From Nemertoderma westbladi (Eukaryota; Xenacoelomorpha; Nemertodermatida; Nemertodermatidae): a stretch of 64,000 nt of DNA. The notes under the pieces are model-generated. The model searched no databases, had not been told where the DNA came from, and was given only the letters and a program-made list of their open reading frames with translations. A program made the position numbers and the translations under genes. The stretch lies in assembly GCA_032718475.1 (NCBI GenBank), contig JAUCBJ010003493.1:54224-118223 (forward strand), written 5' to 3'. Within the stretch, counting starts at the first letter, position 1, and every line of letters begins with the position of its first letter. Shown here in pieces: positions 1 to 11,029 of this stretch.

Positions 1-463
1 TCTAAGAAGATATCGAACTTGGACGACCATACACTCTAAACGAGTTTTAGACGAATGCTTCCAACGACAAGCAGAGGAAAATCAGCTCGAGGAGAAGCAT
101 ATCGATTTAGACAGAGCCCGAGAACGCGAGTCGGAAAGAACCATCAAACCGAGGAAATTTCTCACTAAACACGGTCCACTTACCGCTCTTGTGCAGACGA
201 ATCGTCAGGGACCAGTAAGAGTTGCTGTCTTGAAACGCGCTCTGGAGGTTGTTTGACCTCATTCTACTGAGGTTGATACCGATCAACCGAATACCTCGAC
301 CGGAGGATACACCGACCGTCATTCTAAACCTTCCGATGCAATTGTATTGTACCCTTCACCCAGGAGTTATAGCCCTCCTAGTAAAGTGGCTCGCCCCAAA
401 GAGAAAAGGACTCTTGCTAGCCTCAAAAAACTGCGTAAACGCCGTTCGCGTAAGACGGACTGA
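1..463 (+). pseudogene. BEL/Pao third ORF (zinc-knuckle protein), 3' fragment
   Basis: This is the 3' end of the same ORF that lies between pol and the 3' LTR at 45513-47096. The frame is open from the window edge and ends with TGA at 461-463. Shared features are the RARERE...ERTIKPRKF segment, the STGGYTD segment, and the basic tail KKLRKRRSRKTD. An in-frame TGA at 254-256 interrupts it, so this copy is broken. The upstream part (QAEENQLEEKH) is shared with the inner copy near 26740 but differs from the 45513-47096 copy, so two sequence variants exist for this segment. It is followed after 78 bases by an LTR, the same order as in the complete element. The function is unknown. The lysine/arginine-rich tail suggests nucleic-acid binding (inference). 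Confidence 0.75.
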
Positions 464-541
464 CTGTTTAGAGTATTTTTATATTTTAGAAACTGTGATT
501 TTTTATATTTTATAGAATTAAATCCCATTTTCTGGGAGCGG

Positions 542-1782
542 TGTAAAAGCTTTTGCGGATATAACCAGTCATTTTCTCCGCAATGTACCGTGTAGGTGCT
601 TTTAGTGGACATAACATGCCATTTTTACCCATTATGTCTGTATGCCTGCTTTAGCGGACATAACTAGCCATTTTTCCGCAATTCGCTTAATACTCTAAAA
701 GATGACTCAGATGACGCAATCTGTCAGCTGATTTACTGCCAACGCGGAACCTGAATCTCTCTTTGTTCTTTGTTCTGCTCAGCCAATCAGAGCGATTTTC
801 ACTTTGTGTTGGACAGTGCCTACAGAAAACTCACGCAATTCAGTTCAGTGTGTATCTTTCTAAGCCCAGAACACCGGCTTAGGATTCTTCTGTACTTCTG
901 TGGAAGTTTCAGACTTTGACCTAAACCTCAGAAACATCAGATGGCTTTGATTAAAGGAACGTAAAACTATTAACGCAGCACACCGCCACACTGCGGCACT
1001 ACGCAACGCAATTCAACTACTGAATCATTGCTGAATCATACTTCATATCTGAATTGCAACACCGCGGCACTACGCAACGTGATTCAACTACACATACTGA
1101 CTGTTCACCGCATTATTTGATTCTGTTATTAATTGGTGTTACAGTGTTATGTTGGTATATATTTCTGATATATTTGGAGAATACCGATGAATAATCATAA
1201 AACCCTCAATCTCTTTGATTACTAAAGGTTAGAGAAACAGGTTTACCGGTAGCAACTGCGACTTACATTATAGTGGTTTTTGTGTGAATTGAATGCTATT
1301 TCATAATCCCTACGTGTGTCAGTTGCGATCCTCCTTATATATGATCAAATTCAGTGACGGTCGGCAGATCAGTGCGCAGTAGTGTGAACTAGTGTGAAGT
1401 CGTGTGAAGTAGTGTGAAGGTTAATAAAGCATCTCCTAAAGAATGCGCTTTTTACGAAACTCAGTAGCCATCCAGTTGTGATTAGTATAAGTCATAACTC
1501 TGTTTTATACTTAAAGCGCCACGTCCTAAAGGAACTGTTAATATTTCCCCGAAAGTAAATATATTGTCAGAGATTATATATTAAACGATCAATCGAATAA
1601 TACAGTAGGTCTACACTGCAATCACTATCAAAGCATCCGAATCCAGTCTCCCTTAACTGTGGGTGAATGGTCGCGCACAGGCTGGCTTCGGCTGATGTAC
1701 CTTCAGTACATTAAATAATTGATATACAAAAAGACACCTAAAATTGGCAGGTTGAACTGCTAAAGGTCTAAAAGCGCAAACA
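542..1782 (+). repeat. BEL/Pao LTR, diverged copy (LTR A)
   Basis: This 1241-bp LTR starts with TGTAAAAGC and ends with AAAGCGCAAACA. It aligns along its length with the LTRs at 13775-14992 and 47175-48392 but carries many substitutions and small indels. It follows the third-ORF fragment, so it is the 3' LTR of a copy whose body lies left of the window. No partner LTR is visible, and the target duplication cannot be tested here. Confidence 0.85.
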
Positions 1783-3979
1783 AGTTGTTTGAAAGGTTTT
1801 TCTATTGTTCACACCAATATAGCCTAAAACCACGATTCAGCAGATTTTCCGTGCTCGCTACACTCCGATTTAATTCATAATCACATCTGTAGGTAAAAAA
1901 TAGTCGGTTGACCAAAAAATTTTAAAATTGTCTTGCTCGCAATTTAATCACATCTGTATTTAAAAACAGTCGGTTGACCTTCTATCTGAATATTACAGTA
2001 TTACTCAGTTACTGTACGCCTATTCAAGTTTACATTTCTGCAAAATTTTATTGCTCGCTTTGCTCGCATTTTCATGTTAAATTACTGTAGGAGTGGGTCT
2101 AGCTCTAGGTCTGTAGCGTAGGTATTGCAGTATAAACTGATAAATGATTACAATAATTGCCAAATTTAATGGTTAATCTTTCAATGGTTGGCGCGCATTG
2201 AATGTCATGGTTGGCACGCTTTTCGTTTAACCAGAATCCATGTGGCGCGCTTTTTGTCAATATTCCATATAGGGCCTACAGGGCAGGCAGCAGGCCTAAT
2301 TCTGTAGGCCCTAATTAGCCATGCTGCCATGCTATGCACTGCAGTGCGGAATCCGGAGTGCTGGACTGCGGTTCTGAATTAGATTAAAGGGTCCATTGGC
2401 GCCGTACCGCCCTACTACTGTCAGTGTCAGACTGTAGAACCAGACTGGTAGCAACTGCCAACTACAGAACTACCGGTACGGTACCGGTACTGAACTACGG
2501 CAGAAAATGAATTTCTTCGTTTGCGGTTTCTACTCTTGTTAACGGTTAAATATATTAATTAAAGACTATGTATTGGTACGACCGACGGCACCGGCAACTG
2601 GTATAATCAGATGTTGATGTACATAGGCCTACCAATCTGCCAATACAACAATAGCAATAGGCCTACCCCTACCAACCATCCATTGACTCGGCAACTGCAA
2701 CAATGGAAGTTATGCGGACTAACCAGCTGACCGGCATTCTAAGATCAGGTACCCACTACCAGAGTCTTTCCAGCTGCCCAGAAAAGTGTTGGAATTGAAA
2801 TCAAACAACTCACCACCAAGGCCGCCTCTGTCTGTTGACCTCGACTTTAGGTATCGCTGCCACTACGGGCAAACTGGACTAACCGTAACCAAGGATGAAA
2901 TAATCCGGTTTTTTAATCTCACTCTGCCATCACCCAGTGCCCGGCGGTGTTGAAATTGACACGCATTGTACAAGCAGTAGGCCTATTGCTCCGAGTTTCC
3001 TGCTGGTCGGGTGCAACTACTGCATCTACATTGCCACACTATAACTCGGGCTCATGAGGAAGGAGTGCTGCGTAGACTATATTCCTATAAACCAAAACTC
3101 TACCTGGCTTGCCTATTGAACGCATTATAAAGATCGTCAGTCTTCGTTTAGGAAAGATATTTAAATACAAAACAGGACGAGCACAACGAGACTTATAATG
3201 AAGACGAGTACTGCGTTGACTATTATTATTATATAAACCACCTGGCTTCACATATTGCACGCATCCCTTGTTATTATTATTATAAATATCGTCCATCGTC
3301 CAATATTGGTCCAACTTGTATTGCTATATCAGGTAAATGACAGATATAATGACATAAATACTATCCATGGCATGGCTGTTGTAGGCTTCTGAAATAGTTT
3401 ATTCCACAATGTATATGTCTGGTTATTTTTTAATTGAATTTTTGCAAAGTAGTAAAATTAATGTTCTTAAAAATATTATTATTTTATATGTAACGTAGGA
3501 AAGTAGCTACATATTTTCGCTGCAGCCTTAAGAGTGTACATTGATTTAATATTATTTCAATACCCATATTACTACATCGGCATACAATGCGTTGGCGTTG
3601 TATCCACATCTCCACATACTGACATAGATGTATCAGCAGTTACTCGCACAGTTTCGAAACTTCGCATAGTTATAATTGTATAAAGATTGTCAGTCTTGGT
3701 TTAGGAAAAATATTTTAATGCAAAACAGGACAAGCGACGAGCGCAATGTGGCATATAATAAACCATACCTGGCTTCGCCTATTGAAGGCATCGGTAGTTA
3801 AAAAGATCGTCCGTCAGTCTGCGTTTAGGAAATATGTTTAAATACAAAACAGGACGAGCACAACGATGTTTATAACAATAAAGACGAGTACTGCCTACTG
3901 CGTTGAAGGCATCGGTAGTTATAAACTACTGGTGGGTGGGAAGGGTGGGGGGGGGGGGGGGGGGTGCAGATTAAAGGGG
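1783..3979. other. Noncoding interval with short local repeats
   Basis: No gene is seen. A ~36-bp unit containing AATCACATCTGTA and AGTCGGTTGACC occurs twice (about 1877-1912 and 1940-1979). A ~100-120-bp unit containing CAGTCT-CGTTTAGGAAA and AATACAAAACAGGACGAGC occurs three times (about 3120-3240, 3670-3790, 3797-3915). A run of 18 G lies at 3947-3964. Confidence 0.6.
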
Positions 3980-4135
3980 GTGAACACGTACTTTTCCCCT
4001 TTCTTTGATTGATTGGTGGTGTGGGTAAATTTCTCAAAACCTGATTTTGTGATACAGTCGCTCAATTTTAATCTGTATCTGATAACTGAGCCTCGTCCTG
4101 CGCGATGGCCCCACGACCGTGTCGTTCAGTTGTGT
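3980..4135 (+). repeat. Dispersed repeat shared with 48755-48935
   Basis: This segment matches 48755-48935 in the same orientation. Shared blocks include CTCAATTTTAATCTGTAT, TGAGCCTCGTCCTG and GCGATGGCCCCACGA. It abuts the 3' end of the RTE-like LINE. It may be a short interspersed element or a fragment of a longer repeat; no RNA polymerase III boxes were recognised. Confidence 0.6.
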
Positions 4136-4148
4136 TCAATTTTAAACG

Positions 4149-7100
4149 TTAATAACTCAGCCAAATGATAATGAAATCTATCCAATACATATAATATTTC
4201 AGTATACGCCACAACTCCCTATCGCCCATGACATTTTCTAGATCATCCGCATCTTCAAGGCCAGTGTCCTTTAAGATGCGTCTCAAGAAAGTCATGGGCT
4301 GTCCACCATGCTTATTCACTCCATGAGGCTGCCAAAGTACAAGATTATGCACTGGCTGGTCCTCACGGCGAAAGCAATGTCCTGCAAAACGGAGGCGATT
4401 TTGTTCTAGTGTCAAGCTTGGGAGAACCAATGAGACACATCCAATGTTATATAGTGTCTGGTTGGAGATGTGTGCATTGTACTTGACACAATGAACCCAG
4501 CGTAGCATTCTTGTGAATGTGCCATCCAGAGATTTGGTGTCCTCAGCAGTTAGAGCCCAGCATGGACTCCCGTAGAGGAGTACTGGAACTACTGCTGCTC
4601 TAAATAATCGGACCTTAAGTTTCCGATTAATTCTCGGTGACTTCCAAATCCTGGAAAGCCTATTCAAGGCTGCCCATGCCTTTCCCTTACGTATTCGAAG
4701 GTCCTCACCGGACTTCCGGAACCATGATCCTAGGTAACAGAAGTCGTCCACATGCTCAAGCATACCTTCCTTTGAGCTTATGCTCATCCGATCAGAGACT
4801 TGCTGAGGACTTTCAAAGTTGAATGTCAGAGTTTTGGTCTTTCTGGAGTTAATAAAAAGACCAACACTAGAAGCAGCATGTTCTAATGAGCTGAGGAGCC
4901 GTTGGGCTCCCTCTAATGATTCTGAGAGTACTCCTAAGTCATCAGCAAAGTCTAGATCAGTTAGGTACTTGGCAGGATTTCCTCGACTTCTGGAGCCAGT
5001 AGGTGGAGTTATCATCACCCCCATCATCATTATAATGATCTAAGGACATGCATAGAACATAGTCAACCACAATAATGAACAAGAATGGTGCAAGTGTGTC
5101 TCCTTGGAGGACGCCCCATAACACTTCAAATGGTTCTGTGTCACCGTCAACAGTAGACACAAATGTTGTCAAACCATCGTATACTGATCTGATTGCTGCA
5201 ATAATTTCATCAGGAATCCCATATAATGAAAGTATGCTGAACATACGTGAGCGAGAGACTGAATCAAAGGCCTTGAAGACGTCAACAAAGATAACAGCCA
5301 GATGCCTGTCTTTCTTTTTTGATAACTCTTCAATTATCTTTCTAAGTGCCAAAATGGGCTCCATGGTCCCACGACCTTTACGGAACCCATTCTGATTTCC
5401 ACGGAGCAGTCTCTCAATGGGATCCCTGATGCGATTTAATAGAATCCTATTGTATAGCTTTGCAGCAATCGAGATCAATGAGATTCCCCGAAAAGAACCA
5501 TAGAGTGTTAGGTTGCCCTTCTTGGGAACTGGCACCAACTTATTTGTTTTCATTTCTTGTGGGACTCTTGTTGTTCAGTACATGTCTACTATGATGGGAT
5601 AGATGAGCTTTAAACACTCAGGTATTTTAAAGACCTCAGGGGGAACACCATCTACTCCACTGGCACGATTGGTCTTAATGCTCTTTGCAGCAGCCTTCAC
5701 TTCTGCAAAGGAGATATCGCCAATGGGAATATCAGGGAGTACAGACTCAGACACTTTTACTTCTATAAAGTTATCAGGCAATACCCTGTCATTATTGAGG
5801 AGCTTTTCAAAGTGGGCTTTCCAACCATTGAGGCGATCGGCTGGTGATTCAGCCTTAACCTTGGTGGTTGGCTGGCTTTTCCGCCCAGTAAGCAGATTGA
5901 TCGATTTCCATGCCTGGGATGATTGCCTGCTGTCGTCAGCATCATTGATGGCATCAACCTGTTGGTTTATTAGCTCCTGTAGATTAGCAGAGTACTGTTT
6001 CTTCAGGGACCTAGATGCAGCCTTAACTGCATTCTTGGCCGCTGTAGTCTGTTTGAGTCGGGACTCTTTCTGCGCCTTATGAAGGTCATTTCGGCACTTC
6101 TGAATTTTGTTGTCAGTCCAGGGGGCCCTTTTCCTGTTTCGAGGGAATACAGGAACTGTTTCTGCAGCTGCTATCTTAACTGCTTCTGTAAAGGCAGTAT
6201 AGCCCTCACAGTGATCTGCCGCCTCAGAGGCAAGAGCCTCATACCTGTTGCTGTAGTGTGAAGCTGGATCTCACACTTGGCTGTTGCAACAGAGAGGACC
6301 AGCCATGCCGCGGCAAGGCAGATTTCGTTGTTCTGCTAGCACGCAGACTAAGTATTACCTTGGCCACAATAAGGCGGTGATCACTGGAGAAGGGTCGAAG
6401 TGTAAATGCATTACAGTCTTGTATAGAGCTCCTGTATTTCCTACGAAATAGAATATGGTCTATCTGGGACTTGTGACCACTGGGTCCACTATGAGTCCAT
6501 AGCTTTCCAGTTCGCTTCTTAAACTGGGTTCCAGCCGAAAACAATCCATTTCCAGAGATAAAATCCTGAAGATGGACATAATTTCGGTTAACACTATTGC
6601 TATAGACACAGGGCGATGTAGGTGATTGATGCAGACTTGCATTAAAGTCTCCCAGGAATGTTAAGAATGCATGCTGATCCACTCCATCAGATTGTAGATT
6701 GTGGTAGAAATTTTTCACCTCCTCTACAGGGGCAACACTAGTTGGAGAGTAGCACACAATCAGAACCACCTTAGGAAACTTCTTAGCCAGTCTTCCAGAA
6801 CATGAGAAGTGGCAACGGATGATGCGGTTAGAGATTTGGTCTATTTTGTCCAATGCTGCATGAGCAGTTGGATTCATCAATAGACCAATTCCACCATTGC
6901 CACTATCATCTGCTGACGCGAGGGCGAGTCGCCAACCGCCCCCCATGTCCTTAATCAGAACCTCATCAGTCTGTCCAGTCTGCATTCGGTGCTCTTGAAC
7001 ACCCACTGCGCTAAGAGAAAGCTTATCTGCCAAGGCAGTCAGCTCACCTTGTCGCATTGGGGACCCGAGTGTTAGGGTGTTTACTGAGGCTAGTCTTGTG

Positions 7101-7345
7101 ACTTGCCTCAGATTCACCAATGGCTTTGTTGGTCGGGGTGGAACATGAGAGTAGCTTCCAACTCCAGAATCCCTCTCCCCATCACAATCTGGCCTCCCTG
7201 GTGACCCAGGGTTTGGGCCAGAAAGGTCATCAGGAAAGGGACTCAAAGAATTGTTGACTGCTCTCTCTCCAGTAGGGGGTGAGACAGGCAGCCGGTCAGG
7301 AGTTAACTGACGCCTGTGTAGGCCGATTGTGTCCTGTTTTTTTTT
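4149..7345 (-). mobile_element. RTE-like non-LTR retrotransposon, near full length, decayed
   Basis: A LINE reads on the minus strand. The 5' part (7246-6239) is an apurinic-type endonuclease with GVQEHRM, FLGDFNA, SQIDHILF and SSDHRLI. A linker follows (about 6120-5575) with ASGVDGVPPEVFK. The reverse transcriptase (5553-4149) has NYRGIS-like SFRGISLISIAAKLYN, motif A VDVFKAFDS, motif B LQGDTLAPF and motif C DFADDL, then the C-terminal LLYGSPCWALT region. Frames change near 6240, near 5560 and near 5010-5030, the last inside an ATCATC-rich stretch, so the copy is dead. The endonuclease-RT order and C-terminal motifs fit the RTE clade or a relative; the exact clade is inferred. A related 3' fragment is at 22660-22930. 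Confidence 0.85.
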
Positions 7346-7496
7346 TGACAGGGGAGAATTAATTAAGATAATTTTTATTTTACTTTGATATATATATTTT
7401 TGAGTACCTGTAATGCTAACTTATATATTTGATAATTTCGTTAATCACATTATGTACTACATTGTTTGTTTCCAAGTTATTTATTTGTACTTCCAG

Positions 7497-7970
7497 ATCC
7501 TGTTATTGCTGTGAAGGTATACACCAAGTTCATTCCCAATAGTACCGAACCGTCGGTATCTAACAACTCAATTGATTATTGCGAAGGAGAAACAGCGAGT
7601 TGGAATATTTATTGTATCGGATATGTAGATGGCAATAACCCTGGAATATCGGAAACAAAGTTGGTGGTAAAGAAACCTCCGTATAAGATAGAACTCGGTC
7701 TCACTCGCTACCATTCCGGTTCCAATGCAGTGTCGATCACCGAATATCCAAAACGCGGTTGTATACTGAAGGGAACCTACCGTACAGAAGACCCTCCAAA
7801 CAGTCCGCCACTCATTGCTGGGGAAACAGCCGTACCACATTACATCGACTACGAGTTTACCGGCTGCACGGAGGAAGACGCTGGCGAATACGACTGTGAA
7901 CTACGAGTTCAGAATTCTTGGGACTTCGATCCCTCTAGTAATGGTGTTACTGTCACCTTCAACAGAAATT
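7497..7970 (+). CDS. Immunoglobulin-like domain exon of a host gene
   Basis: An acceptor (pyrimidine-rich tract, TACTTCCAG) precedes 7497 and a donor (GTGAGT) begins at 7971. The 474-bp exon is symmetric phase 1-1, as is typical of shufflable extracellular modules. The frame is open throughout. Cysteines of the Ig fold are visible: WNIYC near the start of the domain and DAGEYDCEL near the end, where D-x-G-x-Y-x-C is the hallmark of the F strand. Two further cysteines (YCEGET, KRGC) and a GC before TEEDAGEY suggest extra disulfides. Sequons include NSTE, so it is probably extracellular. No other Ig exon is seen in the window; a compatible terminal exon may be at 49251-49408. Which Ig-family gene it belongs to is not recognised. 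Confidence 0.75.
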
Positions 7971-9118
7971 GTGAGTATCTTATTTTGCTACAAATTATAA
8001 ATATGACTTATATGCATTCTTCAGTTCGCCACGCTTTCGATCCAGTTTGGTCCAGATTCGTGTAGAGTAATATCACCATGAGATCATTTTTTTATGAAAA
8101 GGGTCGTATTCAATTTTAAAATATCGTGCTGCTCAAAGGCTTGTCAAAAATCAGACTAGCTCTTACCTTTTTGCAAACAACTTGAGTTTGAGAAAAGAAA
8201 TGAGAAAACTGCTTGGAGATTTGAAATCTCCGTTACATTAACGATTACACCATTGACAATTTCCAAAATAGGGGGGGGGGGGGGGGGGGGTGCTAAAACT
8301 TTGCCCCCCTTTAAAATAGCTACTATTCGCTGCGAATTTTCGGGTTTAACTTTACCCTTCAATTAAAGAAAAATAATATTATATATTATTTTGTTATTTC
8401 ATTATGACCTAAATACTAAAATGATTGGGATTCATCTTTACAAAAATGTTCTGATCTCTCTCAACACCAGCAAATAGTACTGTAACTATTTTTAAGTGAC
8501 TTGAGTGGTTTTTCAATTTTTGAAAAAATATAATTTAAAATATATAATATTAATTGGTAAACCACATCATACACGTATACAACATGGCCCTGAATATAGT
8601 GTCGTTATTCAGTTACCTGCCCCCACGCCCCCCCCCCCCCCCCCCCAAAAAAAAAAATTTCTACAAAACGAGATTTGAAATAGTGATAGATGCACTCAAC
8701 TCCTCGACTGGGTAGGTGAGTCAGAGTGTAAAAATGTAAAAATATTTGAATTCGGTTGGGAAATAGCTGAGATATAGGCGTTCGAAAGTTGCATGAATTT
8801 TCTTCGGCTGCAGGCCATTTATTCAGTATTATATAATATTCATTAATAAATTCAAAAATATTCTGTAATATTTTGTTTATCTCTTAAGTAGCTGGGAAAC
8901 AATGCAATGCCTATATGATAATACTAGTATTAAGTACACCATAACCCTTAATACAACAACCATTTATAGGGGGTCGGTACCCCCACCCCCCCCCCCCCCC
9001 CCCTCTAATTATTTTCAAATTTCAATAAAATGCTAAGAAATTCGGTAAGATGATAGATCTTACTGGTGGCCTGGCCGGATTTTTCAATTTCTCAGTTATT
9101 TCCATACAACAAGCCCTT
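7971..9118. other. Intron with G/C homopolymers and a dispersed repeat
   Basis: No coding sequence is seen. G runs lie near 8271-8290, and C runs near 8629-8646 and 8985-9003. The segment 8571-8930 resembles 57165-57660 in the same orientation (AATATAGTGTC, AGCTGAGATATAGGCGTTC, GCTGCAGGCCATTTATTC). Confidence 0.6.
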
Positions 9119-10949
9119 AAAAATGTCTATTTAGCAATGTTTAACCACATCCGTAGACTTTATTTTACGTCTTTGTAATGTAAACTAGATATCATTAAAA
9201 CCGCCTTCGTCTGTAGATTCCGAATCTGAAAACTGTTTTAAATTTCACCAGTATTTTCCTGAGATATTATCAACATTCAAAGGCATACATTTTATGACGT
9301 AAATCTACATTATTCTAATGTATAATATAATATGTCTCTATTCTAGAATATTAGTTATTATTTATCTAAGTGTTTGTAAAGCTCGTTCTAAAAGCTGTGT
9401 TTAAATAATTCATATCCGCACTGAGAAACCACTTCACGTCGCCGACCACAATGCGATGATGGGTCGCATCCTCACAGAGAGTCGGATTACCCAGGATGCC
9501 GCTTATAACGCCAAGGCAGAACAGTTAGTGGCCTTTCTTCCTGCCAGCCAGCGCCGAACCATTGAACGGGCCGTTACTAATAAGACTGGCGGATGGCTCA
9601 GAGCCCAACCATCAGCCGTGGATCACACCGACCTCAGTCCCAACGAGTTCCTTGATAGCCTAGCACTCCGCTATGGCCTCATTCCACCGGGCCTCCCGAC
9701 TAATAGCGAAGGCCCGAATTGCGGGCACTTCACCACATCTCATGCCCTCAGCTGCAAATCTGGGGGCCTGGTGATAAAACGCCACGACGAACTGCGCGAG
9801 GTATTCTGGGATCTCATGGCTTCTGTATTTGGCACTTGGTGTAGAGCGTGAGGTGACACTTTCCCGGGGCTACCTCGATGAAGAGGGCAACACAGTCGGT
9901 GGAGTTCGCGCCGACCTGGTCAGCCGAGGGGTCTGGGGAAATCAACAGGTTGCGTCGTTCGACATTGCGGTAATCACCCCTGACGCAACTTCGTATATCC
10001 AGGCCAACCGGTCGACAGAGTCCCTCCTTGAGCAGCGGGCACGCCAGAAGAAGTCGCACTGCCAGGTTGTATGTGAAGACAGGCGCATGGCCTTCACATC
10101 TCTAGTAGGTACCACCGACGGAGTGTGGTGCGCAGAAGCCAAGATCCTCATCCGGCACCTGGCTGAAACCCTCGTGGCTAGACGGGAATCAATGAGGAAC
10201 CGAGGAATCGCCTGCATCCTGGGTGGAGTGCGTCGGAGACTGGAATTTGCCCTCCTGCGATAAACCTCCCTCTGTCTTCGAGGTGGACGGCGTTCCTGGT
10301 GCGGACTCGGATTTGGGACGGCTCCAGATTGAGGGGAACCACGCCGATATGAAGACCCAACCGACTGTGGAATTCGGTCAGGACTGGGCCTACGACGAGT
10401 GGGCGACTACGACACCTTCCGCCGCAGTTGCACCCACTGCCACTCCCGCCACAGGGCAGACTGCACCATCGGCTGGAGGCGCCAGTGATTGGGGCGGGGC
10501 CAACGAGGCGTGGCGATTGGTGGAACGAACAGGGAACGGCGGTGGAGAAACTGTTGAGTGGAACTTTGGTGAAATGTTATTGTCTGGCGTCCTTACTAAT
10601 TAATTATTGTGCTAATTGATTTAGTTTCTTCGGTTTGGATTATATTCATTTTTATATAAAATTTAATACATTTATTTATTAAATCGAATAAAATAACCTC
10701 GCGCAGGTGCAAAATAATTAATATTCTAGAATAGAGTAAAAAATACATTAGAATAATGTAGATTTACGTCATAAAATGTATGCCTTTGAATGTTGATAAT
10801 ATCTCAGGAAAATACTGGTGAAATTTAAAACAGTTTTCAGATTCAGAATCTACAGACGAAGGCGGTTCTAATGATATCTAGTTTACATTCCAAAATACGT
10901 AAAATAAAGTCTACGGAGGTGGTTAAACATTGCTAAATATACATTTTTT
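9119..10949. mobile_element. TIR-flanked element carrying an RT 3' fragment
   Basis: Two ~240-bp inverted repeats (about 9119-9363 and 10712-10949) match closely, sharing TAGCAATGTTTAACCAC, GACGTAAATCTACATTATTC and CTCTATTCTAGAATATTA. They enclose 1.35 kb whose coding content is the 3' part of a reverse-transcriptase gene on the + strand. The outer ends are near TTAAAAATGTCTATTTAGC. No clear target duplication was identified because of AT-rich flanks. It is best read as a non-autonomous DNA element or fold-back unit that acquired an RT fragment; post-insertion inversion is an alternative. Confidence 0.6.
9421..10330 (+). pseudogene. 3' fragment of RT gene: CCHC and nuclease-like domain
   Basis: This is homologous to the C-terminal parts of the RT proteins at 11057-13726 (-) and 57910-62221 (+). 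The first frame (to about 9850) holds HVADHNA, RITQDAAYNAK, NKTGGWLRAQPS, DSLALRYG, then a Cys/His cluster (NCGHFTTSHALSCKSGG) and KRHDELREVF. A frameshift near 9835 moves to the frame with GVRADLVSRGVWG, ASFDIAVITPDATSY and FALLR. A TAA at 10261-10263 is followed in frame by SLCLRGGRR, the normal end of the family. The RHDE...RADL...FDI pattern suggests a restriction-like endonuclease fold (inference). The RT palm is absent. Confidence 0.75.
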
Positions 10950-11029
10950 AAATATATTTTAAATATATTTTTAAATATACATTTTTCAGTTGGCGGGCTG
11001 CTAACTAACTACATTGCAAAGAGGGAAGG

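Noticed and set aside
249-515. 88-codon ORF at the left end, frame different from the third ORF
   Set aside because: Overlaps the recognised third-ORF frame, which matches two other copies; it is a shadow.
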